From Scytonema tolypothrichoides VB-61278 (GTDB lineage Bacteria > Cyanobacteriota > Cyanobacteriia > Cyanobacteriales > Nostocaceae), in NCBI RefSeq assembly GCF_000828085.3, contig NZ_JXCA02000001.1, forward strand, positions 62,001 through 126,000: DNA of 64,000 bases, given 5' to 3'. The translations under genes and the position numbers were made by a program. Shown one piece after another: positions 44,713 to 53,621 of this stretch. Positions within the stretch are counted from its first letter, which is position 1. Each line of letters starts with the position of its first letter. The notes under the pieces are model-generated. The model made no database searches, was not told the DNA's origin, and saw nothing but the letters and a program-made list of their open reading frames with translations.

Positions 44713-47700
44713 TCATCTCCACTCGCCTTGCAAGGTAAAAGCCGCCCAATAGTAAGGGTTTCGCCAATTTTCTTGCCTCCACAGTTTGAGTTGTGCTTCA
44801 CGCAGGGCAATTGTGGGAGATGTCTTTTGCTGCAACATTGCTGTGTAAAATAGGGGCATTAATTCCGATGTTGCGGTGTCGTTAACTTGCCACAAAGACA
44901 CCACAGCACGTTTTGCCCCTGCATACATCAATCCTCTTGTCAAGCCCACTAATCCTTCACCTTGGACATCTTTACCTAAACCCGTTTCGCAAGCACTCAG
45001 CACAACCAAATCTGCACCCAAGTCCAAGTTAAAAATATCACCCAAGCGTAGGATACTTGGAATATAAGATTTACCTTGTTTGTCTATTTGAGAAAGTATG
45101 ATTCCCGATTTTTCTGGGTTGATAGGGTCAACAAAACCGTGGGTTGCAAAGAGTATGAATCGATATTGTTTGAGTTTTTGACTAGTTGCAAAGTTGTAGT
45201 TGGCATCAAAATCAAAAGCGTACAAACTTTCTGAAGGCGAGACAAGTTTTAAGATTTGTTCAGCTTCTGTGCGTGTACCCGGTAGCCGTCCTAATCTGTC
45301 AAGTTTAAGATTTCTCGCGGTTTGTTTGAGGCTGGACTGTTCGAGATTGAGTTCAGGACCGAGGGAAGGATCTTTACCTGTGAATCGCTTGTCATCAAGC
45401 GCAAATACAGGATCAGCTAGGACGGCTAGGGTTTTGGGTGCGGGTTGGCGTTTGTTTAAGTCGTTTCGGTGGATGGCTATGGCTGTGACAGAAGGTAGAT
45501 TGACAATCTCGTGGTTGACTAACAGAGGCTGATAATTAGATTTGCCAGCCTGTGGGGACTTTTCAAGGTTGGTTGGCGAGTTCTGATTTGGTTGTGATAA
45601 TGCTGCAAAGGGAATTTCTTGCAATCCACCATCCGCGACAATAACCAAGCGCTTTTTCCCCAACTTCTGTGCAACGGGTGCAAAGATAAGCTTGCTGAGT
45701 TCAGTTGCAGCTTGGGTGATTTCTTGAAAATCCTTAACTTTTTGTTCTGTGGGTAACTTCTGGCAGTTTAAACCTAGTTTTTGACATTTTTTCAATAGTT
45801 CCTTGAATGTGGCTGCTGATTTTTCTATCGCTTCGCGTCCAGGGAGTTCGTAGGTGTCAACAGAATTGGGAGTCACCGCCCAAAGATAGCTGCGTTCTTT
45901 ACCCAAGGAATACTGCAACAGCAGGGTGTCTTTATCGAGTTGTTGCTGAATTTGGGGTAACTTTAGGGGTTCGGGATACTTCAGTGCAGCATATTTAGGG
46001 TTAGTCGTGCGGATTTTTGCCTGAAGTTCACGGTATTGGTTAAGAAGATTTGCAATTTCTGTATTCAGGGTTGCGATTTGTTGTTCGCTGACCTTGATCT
46101 TAGATTCAAACAGTGATATTAACCGTTTCTGTCGCGCTTCCAAAAGAAACTGCAAGCGGCGTTCTTCTGCCAAAAGTTTTGGATCAGCGCCTTTGCGGAT
46201 ATTAGCATGAGCTTCGGTTAACAGTTCTATCAAACCCCTAGCGCGGGAGCGTTCGCTGATGTGCAGCGCTTCTGCATCGTATCCTTTTGATGGGTCTTTT
46301 TTGTGCAGTTGCATCAACAGGTCAATGTAGAATTGGTAATAATCTTGAACTGTGGCAAAGTAGGAACTACGCAAGTCAAGACTCGTGACTTTGCCACGTA
46401 TCCCTTCAATAATTTCAGTTGTTTGTTTAATGTAGGTGAGAGCCGCTGGTAAATTACCTCTATCGCGTTCATTCACAGCAATTTGGTAAAGTGTTGCTGC
46501 TTCCTCTGCTTTGTTGCCTAAAGTTTTTCTTATGGCGAGTTCTTGATTGTGCGTGTCAATCGCTGTTTGATATTGTTTTAAGGAGTTGTATGTTTTGCCG
46601 ATATTTCTGAGGACAGCAGCTTCTGTATACTTATTTCCTAATTGTTGAACCAAAGATTTTGACTGCTGGGATATGGACAGCGCTTGTTGATAATCTCCCT
46701 TTTCCTGGTATATTCTCCCTTGTAAACCTAAGGCAGAACTTTCTAACGGTTTGTTCTTCTGTTGACGCACCATAGAAAGATACTTGTTGGCATTATTTAG
46801 CGCTTTGTCATACTCCTTTAATGACAGGTAAGTTCTTCCCAACTTACCGAATAGAAGTGATTGTTGAAATAGACCTCCGATCTGTTGACTCAGAGACAGC
46901 GCTTTGTTGTAATATTCTATAGCCTGAGGATAATCTTTCATTTCATAATGAGCATCACCAATGGAGTTCAGACTGAAAACTTCATTTTTACGATCGCCTA
47001 ATTGCCGATATAAATCCAGCGCCTGTTGACAAGTGTTAATACTCTGCTGATAGTCGCCTAATGACCTGTAGAGCTTCGCCATATTATCAAGGGTGTCGGC
47101 TTGTCCACCGCGTATGTTTAGTTGACGCTGAATAGTGAGTGCTTGATTGAAGGTATCCAGTGCTTTCTGATACTCACCTTGTGATGCTAAGACATCTGCT
47201 TTCTCGTTGAGTATTTCAGCTTCTTCTACACGGTTGTTAATAGCACGGGCAACGGTAAGCCCTTCCTCTAAGGCATCCAGTGCTTTCCCATACTCCCCAA
47301 TGAACACCTGGTAGAAACTAGATATTTGCTTCAGAGCCAAGATTTCTCCGCTAGGATATCCTACTTTTTTATACAGGAATCGCGCTTGTTGGATGTAATC
47401 AAGCGCTTTCTGATTTTCGCCCAATGACCGGTAAGTAGATGCAAAACTCATCAGAATACTTGCTTGAGATAGTCGATCTTGAGGAACTTGTTGTAATAAT
47501 CTCTGTGCTTGTTGTAGCTGTTCGAGCTCTTTCTGATTCTCACCTAATATACCGTAAACTCTTCCCTTAGACACAAGGACTCCAGCCTGTCCAGAGACAT
47601 CGTTAATTCGGCGGTAGATTTCTAGAGCCTGATCATAGGAGTCAAGAGCATTCTTATTCTCACCCCAGTTCCAATATGCTAAACCCATAGAATTATAAGT

Positions 47701-48399
47701 ACTGGCTTGGCTTGGAGGATCATTTTGTTGAAGAGCTAAAGCTTGTTTGTATGCTTGAATTGCCTCTTGGCGCTTATCAAACTGTTCCGCATAAATGTTA
47801 GCGATAGACTTCAAAGTTTTAGCCTCATCCTTGGGTCGTTTTTCAGAGCGAAACATGGAAAGCGCAAGGTTAAAATTTTCCAAAGCTTTTTGGTTATCAT
47901 CCATGTTCGAGTATGTTACACCCAGACCCCAGAGCATGTCAGCTTCTTGAGATGTCAACTTCTGTTCACGACTAATAGATAGTGCTAGTTTTTGATATTC
48001 CAACGCTTTGTTGTTTTCGACCAAGTTCAAGTAGACACTACCAATATTAAGTAGCAGGACTACTTCCAGTCTTTTATCGGGTAATTGTCGCGCGAATTTT
48101 AATGCTGCTTCATATTTCTGAATTGCTTGTTGCTTTGATTCTAGAGTTCCCTGATCAAGCAGTTTCTGCCCTTCATCAAACAGTTTAAGTCCTTCCTGTG
48201 CCAGTTTTTTTTGCTCTGGGGTGAAGGTATTGTATGGATCTGTGTTTGACTGCTGTGCTATCTGCAAACTTGCATTTCTTGGTGTTGCTACTACTGAGTC
48301 AGATAATAAGACTGCTGTGAGTAATAATGTTAAACTGTAGCGAGAAAACTTAGAAAATGAGCAGCAAAAAATAGACCGAAGCTTTGCACTCCTGTTCAT
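44713..48399 (-). CDS. Secreted TPR-CHAT protein (caspase-like peptidase)
   Basis: A 1228-residue protein. It has a basic, hydrophobic N terminus (YSLTLLLTAVLLSDSVVAT), likely a signal peptide. About 15-16 tetratricopeptide repeats follow (about 60-700). A charged helical linker (about 770-850) and a CHAT domain (about 900-1228) complete it. The CHAT catalytic dyad is intact: His1087 in LFATHGFVD and Cys1137 in VLSACETGLG. CHAT proteins are separase/caspase-like cysteine peptidases activated through attached TPRs. In other bacteria some act in defence (for example TPR-CHAT of type III-E CRISPR). This class is abundant in filamentous cyanobacteria, and the target is unknown. No CRISPR or defence gene is adjacent. 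Confidence 0.9.
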   Translation of the reverse strand: MNRSAKLRSIFCCSFSKFSRYSLTLLLTAVLLSDSVVATPRNASLQIAQQSNTDPYNTFTPEQKKLAQEGLKLFDEGQKLLDQGTLESKQQAIQKYEAALKFARQLPDKRLEVVLLLNIGSVYLNLVENNKALEYQKLALSISREQKLTSQEADMLWGLGVTYSNMDDNQKALENFNLALSMFRSEKRPKDEAKTLKSIANIYAEQFDKRQEAIQAYKQALALQQNDPPSQASTYNSMGLAYWNWGENKNALDSYDQALEIYRRINDVSGQAGVLVSKGRVYGILGENQKELEQLQQAQRLLQQVPQDRLSQASILMSFASTYRSLGENQKALDYIQQARFLYKKVGYPSGEILALKQISSFYQVFIGEYGKALDALEEGLTVARAINNRVEEAEILNEKADVLASQGEYQKALDTFNQALTIQRQLNIRGGQADTLDNMAKLYRSLGDYQQSINTCQQALDLYRQLGDRKNEVFSLNSIGDAHYEMKDYPQAIEYYNKALSLSQQIGGLFQQSLLFGKLGRTYLSLKEYDKALNNANKYLSMVRQQKNKPLESSALGLQGRIYQEKGDYQQALSISQQSKSLVQQLGNKYTEAAVLRNIGKTYNSLKQYQTAIDTHNQELAIRKTLGNKAEEAATLYQIAVNERDRGNLPAALTYIKQTTEIIEGIRGKVTSLDLRSSYFATVQDYYQFYIDLLMQLHKKDPSKGYDAEALHISERSRARGLIELLTEAHANIRKGADPKLLAEERRLQFLLEARQKRLISLFESKIKVSEQQIATLNTEIANLLNQYRELQAKIRTTNPKYAALKYPEPLKLPQIQQQLDKDTLLLQYSLGKERSYLWAVTPNSVDTYELPGREAIEKSAATFKELLKKCQKLGLNCQKLPTEQKVKDFQEITQAATELSKLIFAPVAQKLGKKRLVIVADGGLQEIPFAALSQPNQNSPTNLEKSPQAGKSNYQPLLVNHEIVNLPSVTAIAIHRNDLNKRQPAPKTLAVLADPVFALDDKRFTGKDPSLGPELNLEQSSLKQTARNLKLDRLGRLPGTRTEAEQILKLVSPSESLYAFDFDANYNFATSQKLKQYRFILFATHGFVDPINPEKSGIILSQIDKQGKSYIPSILRLGDIFNLDLGADLVVLSACETGLGKDVQGEGLVGLTRGLMYAGAKRAVVSLWQVNDTATSELMPLFYTAMLQQKTSPTIALREAQLKLWRQENWRNPYYWAAFTLQGEWR

Positions 48400-48942
48400 G
48401 TTTAAGCCTCAATAATTTATCAATGACAGCGATATTATTGCAATTGATTGTTTATTGAATTGTTTGAGAAATTCTCTGGAGAATGTAATGTTGATTGTAT
48501 AACGTTCATTTACGCAAGCCAATATGCGTTTCTGTTTTCGTAACAAAATTACTGAAAATCTTCAGAAGAATCATTGGGAGGCAGCAGCCCACAGATGTGC
48601 ATTCCCATGCTGAGCATGGGAACGAGAGAAAACCGCTTAATATCAAGCCGCATCTATGTAGAGGCACGGGTAGCCTCATTGGTGTCAATTTAAGCTGAAA
48701 CTCTTGTTATTAGGTTACCGGGATGCAATATTGCTACTTGCCCACAATTGTCGCTCTACCTCACCCCGGTTTTGTCTTGCGCCAAAACCGCCCCTCTCCT
48801 TATTAAGGAGAGGGGTAAGGGGTGGGGTAAAACCAACGTGGAGTACTCCTAACCGTTCTAGTTGAAATCTTGGCACGGTCTTCTTCTGCAACTTAACCCA
48901 CACAGCAACTAAAATTGACATATCCCTATTCTGGTTGCTAAA
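48400..48942. other. Repeat-rich intergenic region
   Basis: A 543-bp region between divergent genes. It holds a CCCATGC hairpin (ATTCCCATGCTGAGCATGGGAAC, 48601-48623) and a CCTCACCCC hairpin module (48759-48834, with CCCCTCTCCTTATTAAGGAG). No credible gene. Promoters of both flanking genes are expected at its edges. Confidence 0.6.
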
Positions 48943-50793
48943 GTGTCTGACTCTCTGCCGTTGCGCGAAAAGTATCTCGCCTTAATCGACGAAATTGTCC
49001 AAACCACGCTCAAGGGCAAGATTAGCTCTCAAGAGCAGGTTTATCAAATGTTGATCAAAGGTGTGACTGCTGACACGGGGGAAGTTTTTGAACTGGCTTT
49101 GAGCGATCGCCTCAATTCCACCCAACACCAAGTAGACACCCAAAAAGACGAACTCAAGCAAGCCAAAGCAACCCGGAGTCTGCGGGCAATCAAAACAATT
49201 CAAAGTCAATGGCAACGCGCTCAACAGGAAAATAAAGCCACAGAAGCTATTGTCTCAGGATTTAGAGAAGTGACGACAGCCGAAGTCGGGAGTCGTCTGG
49301 CTGCATTCTTACGCACTCTCGACTTCAACCGCAAAAATCCACTGAATTTGCAACAACTCCAGCAAGTGTCAAAGTCTTTACAACAATTTGCTCAAGCTGA
49401 TTCGGATTTTCAGGAAATATCAGATGGTATAAACCGTGGCATAGCTGGTTGGCAGAGACTGCAAGACCACTTAGTCAGTTGGATGTACGAGCAAAGTCGG
49501 GAATCCTTGGGATTTGGTGGTGTACCGGGAGAACGTGGTCCTTGGGCAACTTGGGCAAAGCAAGTGAATAGCGAGTTTCCCCAAGCACTGTTTCGCTACT
49601 TAGCTTTGGAGAAGTCTGCAATTGAATTTGCACAACAGCATAGCAGTGTCAGCCTGAGTCATTGGGTAGAGATGGCAGTTATTTTGCAGTACTTGCAACG
49701 GGGGTTAGTCAACTGGTTTGACCAACAGCCTTACAATGTCAAAGCAGGGTCTAAGTTGTCGATTTCAACTTTCTTGACATTTGCAGTGATTTGGAGTCAA
49801 CTGGCAAGTGGCTTTGGTAGCGCAGCATCAATTTACAGCGCTGGTTGTTCTCAAGTGATGCTGCAAATTCTGCGAACCTTTGCACAGCGTTCATACTTTC
49901 CGTTGTACGGGGGAATTTTCGCCTCTTTTTCTGGTAGGTACTTACGAGATGCACTGAATTATTTAGATGAACCATTGCGTCAGGTAGAAGGAACTCAAGA
50001 GAAAGCACGGATTTTGACGCTTTTAGGCTCTTCTCAACGAGCATTTGGGCAATATAAGCGTTCTGTGGAGTTTCATCAGCAAGCTTTGGAGATAGCGCGG
50101 AGTGCAGGCGATCGCGTTTGTGAAATTGCCAATCTCAACCACCTCAGCCGTACTCACGTTGCTCAAAAAACGTATGGTGATGCAATTGACTTTAGTCAAC
50201 GGGCATTGATATTGAGTCGGCAAACGGGCGATCGCACAGGTGAAGCAAATGCCCTGGTAAACTTGGGATACAGCGAAGTCATGCAAGCCCAGCAACTGGA
50301 ACAACTAGAACCAGAGGTTTATGAGATGGCGATTAACTACTTACAACAAGGTTTAACACTATCAGAACGACTGGGCGATGTTCAAAGTAAAGCTTTGTGT
50401 TTTAGTAGTTTGGGTGTAGCCTATGTCATCATCGAACAACCTCAAACAGCGATTAAATATTTAGAAGACGGCTTTCAAGCAGCACAAATTTCTGGTGATT
50501 TGTATCTTCAAGGTTTGAACTTATCAAATTTAGGTGAAGCTTATTATTATTTATCCGACCAAGAAAAAGCAATTTATGCTGGTTGTTTGGGAATGTATTT
50601 ATTAAATCAAATCGCTTCAAATGAATGGCAAAAATCCGCGAGTTGGCTCATAATTTTACAAGGACAAATCGGGGAAGAGTCATTCAGAAATTTCTTGCAG
50701 AAAAATCGTTCTAAAATCATTGCTGTCATAGGTGTAGATGGGTATGATTACATCCCACAACTGTTGGAGGAATATAGGAATCCGAAGAATTGA
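48943..50793 (+). CDS. TPR-repeat protein, cyanobacterial
   Basis: A 616-residue protein starting at GTG 48943, without a signal peptide. The first 330 residues are helical and not repetitive (LREKYLALIDEIVQTTLKGK; WMYEQSRESLGFGGVPGERG). The last 280 hold about five TPR units (ILTLLGSSQRAFGQYKRSVE, ANALVNLGYSEVM, LNLSNLGEAYYYLSD). The N-terminal module is conserved among cyanobacteria as far as I recall, with no assigned function. A scaffold or adaptor role is likely from the TPRs. The upstream gene is divergent. Confidence 0.75.
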   Translation: MSDSLPLREKYLALIDEIVQTTLKGKISSQEQVYQMLIKGVTADTGEVFELALSDRLNSTQHQVDTQKDELKQAKATRSLRAIKTIQSQWQRAQQENKATEAIVSGFREVTTAEVGSRLAAFLRTLDFNRKNPLNLQQLQQVSKSLQQFAQADSDFQEISDGINRGIAGWQRLQDHLVSWMYEQSRESLGFGGVPGERGPWATWAKQVNSEFPQALFRYLALEKSAIEFAQQHSSVSLSHWVEMAVILQYLQRGLVNWFDQQPYNVKAGSKLSISTFLTFAVIWSQLASGFGSAASIYSAGCSQVMLQILRTFAQRSYFPLYGGIFASFSGRYLRDALNYLDEPLRQVEGTQEKARILTLLGSSQRAFGQYKRSVEFHQQALEIARSAGDRVCEIANLNHLSRTHVAQKTYGDAIDFSQRALILSRQTGDRTGEANALVNLGYSEVMQAQQLEQLEPEVYEMAINYLQQGLTLSERLGDVQSKALCFSSLGVAYVIIEQPQTAIKYLEDGFQAAQISGDLYLQGLNLSNLGEAYYYLSDQEKAIYAGCLGMYLLNQIASNEWQKSASWLIILQGQIGEESFRNFLQKNRSKIIAVIGVDGYDYIPQLLEEYRNPKN

Positions 50794-50817
50794 TTTTTGA
50801 AGAAAAATACAGAAGTC

Positions 50818-50921
50818 ATATCAAATCCGGTGGCATCTGAATCATTAAAAAACCGCACCAGACGCAGAGAGCGCACAGAGAGAGAAAGGAGAAAGAATTC
50901 CAATACAAACGGATTTGATAT
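50818..50921. mobile_element. MITE-like element D (104 bp)
   Basis: Perfect 12-bp inverted ends ATATCAAATCCG / CGGATTTGATAT, related to the ATATCAAGTCCGG family. The internal sequence (AAAAAACCGCACC, GCAGAGAGCGCACAGAGAG) differs from the other copies. There is no frame. Confidence 0.65.
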
Positions 50922-51023
50922 AAATCGCGCCGCGCCGCTTTTCGGTGCTGGGCGGTAGTAGTGCTTGTATCCCTTTTTGGGGCTAGATTCTTTCCCTTAC
51001 ACCCCTACACCCCTTTTTTTTCA

Positions 51024-52499
51024 CTACTTCACCAGCATATTCGCACACAAAATACCAGACGCAGCTACTGCAGGTACACCAATTCCTGGTGTGGTGCTAT
51101 CACCGACGCGATATAATCCCTGTATTGGTGTGTGTGGTCCTGGAAACATCCCCTGTCCCGCTTGAATAGCCGGACCATAAGTTCCCTGATATCTTCGTAG
51201 ATAATAAGCATGGGTTAAGGGTGTGCCAATAAGTTCCAACACAACACGCTCCCTAATATCTGGAATAATTTGCTCTAAGGCACGATATAAAGTTTGCGCT
51301 TTCTGTTGCTTTTTGTGTTCATATTCGTCGTTCCGTTCCCATCCCGCATATGGTTCTAGGGTGTAAGCGTGAATCACATGATGTCCCTGTGGGGCAAGTG
51401 TTGCATCCCACACACTAGGAATTGATATCATGCAAGTATTTCCCGGTACTGTGATATCCTTGTTACTGTCGTGAACGACGACATGATGTCCTGTCAAGTT
51501 TTCCAAACCATCTGCACGAATACCTAAGTGTAAATGCATAAAGCTATCAACTGCTGGTGTATTCAATGCAGCTTTGCGGAAAGACGAGGGCAAATCCTCG
51601 GGACGTAACAGCTTGGTGTAAGTATCCCAAATACTGGCATTGGAAATAACAATAGGTGCTTTGAGGATTTCACCTTTTGTCAACTGGACACCAATAACTT
51701 TGTGATTTTCAACTAAAATTTGTTCTACATGTTGTCCCAAAAGCAACTGACCGCCCCAACGTTCTAACCCCCGTACCAAAGCTTTGACAATAGCCCCACT
51801 GCCACCCACAGGATATTCAACTCCGGCGCGGGAACGTTCACCTAACACAAAAGCTACCTCTGGAGCAATAGTGCCATGTGCTTTTAAACCAGATAGTAAA
51901 AAGCATTCTAAGTCGATGAGCCGCCGTATCCATGGGTCTTGTACTGTTGCATCCATCACAGAACCGACAGATGCTTGAACAAGAGGCAAATGAGGTAGCA
52001 TCTTTAACAAAGATGGTAAGTAACGTCCGATTAACACAGGAATCACCTGCCAATCTGCTCGTAAAGCTAGGGTAGGAATACCTTTCATTGCGTCGTACAA
52101 TGGTAACAAGCGTTCCTCAAAGCGCTTGAGTTCCTTCGCTCCTTGGGGCGTAATTTTCGCAATTTCTTTACGAGTTAGCTCAGCGTTACTATAAACAGGT
52201 AAACTCGCTTCAGGAAAATGGTAGAGTCCAAGGGGGTCGTAAGGTACAGATTCTAAAGATTCGCCTAAAACGTCAAGAACTTGTTTGACGGGATTCAAAC
52301 TTTCGGCACTTGTCAGACCACAATAGAATGAGGGACCGGAATCAAATTCAAATCCCCGTCGTCTGAAGGTATGAGCAGCACCTCCAGGTATTGTATGGCT
52401 TTCACACACAATTACTCGCTTACCGTAACGAGCAAGTAATGCAGCAGCTGTTAACCCGCCAATACCACTACCGATAACAATGACATCACTATCCTGCAT
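51024..52499 (-). CDS. CrtISO/CrtH-like FAD-dependent oxidoreductase (carotenoid isomerase family)
   Basis: A 491-residue flavoprotein of the phytoene-desaturase/carotenoid-isomerase superfamily. FAD binding is by DVIVIGSGIGGLTAAALLAR with the following GGAAHTFRRRGFEFDSGPSF. The C terminus GLYRVGDSTTPGIGVPAVAA is the second FAD motif. Middle segments (YPVGGSGAIVKALVRGLERW, SIPSVWDATLAPQGHHVIHA, GTYGPAIQ) align best with CrtH, which isomerises prolycopene to all-trans lycopene. Motif differences from CrtH (for example in the GAS-equivalent loop) suggest a paralogue with another substrate. I chose ATG 52499 because MQDSDVIVIG is the usual distance from the FAD motif. Confidence 0.85.
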   Translation of the reverse strand: MQDSDVIVIGSGIGGLTAAALLARYGKRVIVCESHTIPGGAAHTFRRRGFEFDSGPSFYCGLTSAESLNPVKQVLDVLGESLESVPYDPLGLYHFPEASLPVYSNAELTRKEIAKITPQGAKELKRFEERLLPLYDAMKGIPTLALRADWQVIPVLIGRYLPSLLKMLPHLPLVQASVGSVMDATVQDPWIRRLIDLECFLLSGLKAHGTIAPEVAFVLGERSRAGVEYPVGGSGAIVKALVRGLERWGGQLLLGQHVEQILVENHKVIGVQLTKGEILKAPIVISNASIWDTYTKLLRPEDLPSSFRKAALNTPAVDSFMHLHLGIRADGLENLTGHHVVVHDSNKDITVPGNTCMISIPSVWDATLAPQGHHVIHAYTLEPYAGWERNDEYEHKKQQKAQTLYRALEQIIPDIRERVVLELIGTPLTHAYYLRRYQGTYGPAIQAGQGMFPGPHTPIQGLYRVGDSTTPGIGVPAVAASGILCANMLVK

Positions 52500-52647
52500 T
52501 TTTGTTATGTGTCCGCTGCTTTGCAAAGTCCAGCTCTTCAAGAGTTCAAAATTGAGAGTAACTTATTTTAACTAATCTCTAATGACTAATGTCTAATGTC
52601 TAATATAGGACTCCTATTTGATTTTTGAAAAAAGCTCACTATGCCTA

Positions 52648-52716
52648 TTCCCTATTCCCTGTTCCCTGTTCCCTGTTCCCTGTTCCCTGTTCCCTGTTCC
52701 CTGTTCCCTGTTCCCT
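52648..52716. repeat. TTCCCTG heptanucleotide tandem repeat (STRR)
   Basis: Almost ten head-to-tail copies of a 7-bp unit (one TTCCCTA, then TTCCCTG copies, the last truncated). This is a classic short tandemly repeated repetitive sequence of heterocystous cyanobacteria. Copy number is expected to vary between strains. Confidence 0.95.
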
Positions 52717-52717
52717 T

Positions 52718-52758
52718 TTAATAATGACTAATGACTAATAACTAATGACTAATGACTG
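52718..52758. repeat. TAATGAC heptamer repeat running into a start codon
   Basis: TAATGACTAATGACTAATAA then CTAATGACTAATGACTGAAC: five or six copies of TAA(T/C)(G/A)AC. The last ATG is the start codon of the ABC gene, so the repeat occupies the place of a normal ribosome-binding site. Confidence 0.85.
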
Positions 52759-53534
52759 AACCTTTGATTGAACTAAAAGGCGTTTCTAAATCCTTTGGTA
52801 ACAATAAGGTTTTAGATAACGTGGATTTGACGATTTACCGAGGCGAAGCATTAGGAATTATCGGTCCTAGTGGTACTGGTAAATCAACAATTTTACGGGT
52901 AATTGCTGGGTTAATTGCTCTTGATTCTGGAGACGTTTTTATTAAAGGGGTGCACCGAGAAGGTTTGATTGAGGATGGGACAGATCCAGTAGGTATTGGG
53001 ATGGTGTTTCAGCAGGCGGCGTTGTTCGATTCTTTAACGGTGGAGGAGAATGTGGGTTTTTCACTTTATCAATACTCAAAACTGCGGCGTTCTCGGATTC
53101 GAGAACTCGTCAATGAAAAATTGGAGATGGTGGGGTTATCACAAATAGGCGATCGCTACCCAGCCGAACTCTCTGGAGGTATGCGAAAACGAGTCAGCTT
53201 TGCACGGGCGATTATGTCTAACCCCGATAACCCCAAAGACACTCCAGAAGTGTTATTGTACGATGAACCAACAGCCGGACTTGATCCCATTGCTTCGACT
53301 GTGATAGAAGATTTGATTCGGCAGTTGCAATGTATACAGGGAGTTTGTAGTACCTACGCGATTGTCACTCACCAACAAAGTACCATTCGTCGCACAGCTG
53401 ACAGATTGGTGTTTCTTTACCAAGGTAAAGTGCAATGGCAGGGTAGTGTCAGTGAAATAGATACTACAGACAATCCTTTGATTCGACAATTTATTAGTGG
53501 AAGCATTTCTGGACCAATTCACGTTGCTGGTTAG
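52752..53534 (+). CDS. MlaF/TGD3-like ABC transporter ATPase
   Basis: A 260-residue ATPase of the MCE-type lipid transporter family (MlaF in proteobacteria, TGD3 in chloroplasts). Walker A is GPSGTGKST, the signature LSGGMRKRVSFARAI is the characteristic GGM-K variant of this family, and Walker B is VLLYDEPTAGLD. It energises transfer of lipids between membranes with the MCE protein encoded 87 bp downstream. The permease subunit (MlaE/TGD1) is not in this window. Its start codon lies within heptamer repeats, and no Shine-Dalgarno sequence is visible. Confidence 0.92.
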   Translation: MTEPLIELKGVSKSFGNNKVLDNVDLTIYRGEALGIIGPSGTGKSTILRVIAGLIALDSGDVFIKGVHREGLIEDGTDPVGIGMVFQQAALFDSLTVEENVGFSLYQYSKLRRSRIRELVNEKLEMVGLSQIGDRYPAELSGGMRKRVSFARAIMSNPDNPKDTPEVLLYDEPTAGLDPIASTVIEDLIRQLQCIQGVCSTYAIVTHQQSTIRRTADRLVFLYQGKVQWQGSVSEIDTTDNPLIRQFISGSISGPIHVAG

Positions 53535-53621
53535 AGTAATTTTGGATTTGGGATTTTAGATAGAAGAAAAACCTACAACCTCAAATCTAAAATCTAAAAT
53601 CCATAGGTGAGGAAAAATAAA

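Noticed and set aside
52648-52758. CRISPR array
   Set aside because: The repeats are head-to-tail heptamers with no spacers, and there are no cas genes in the window. It is an STRR repeat.
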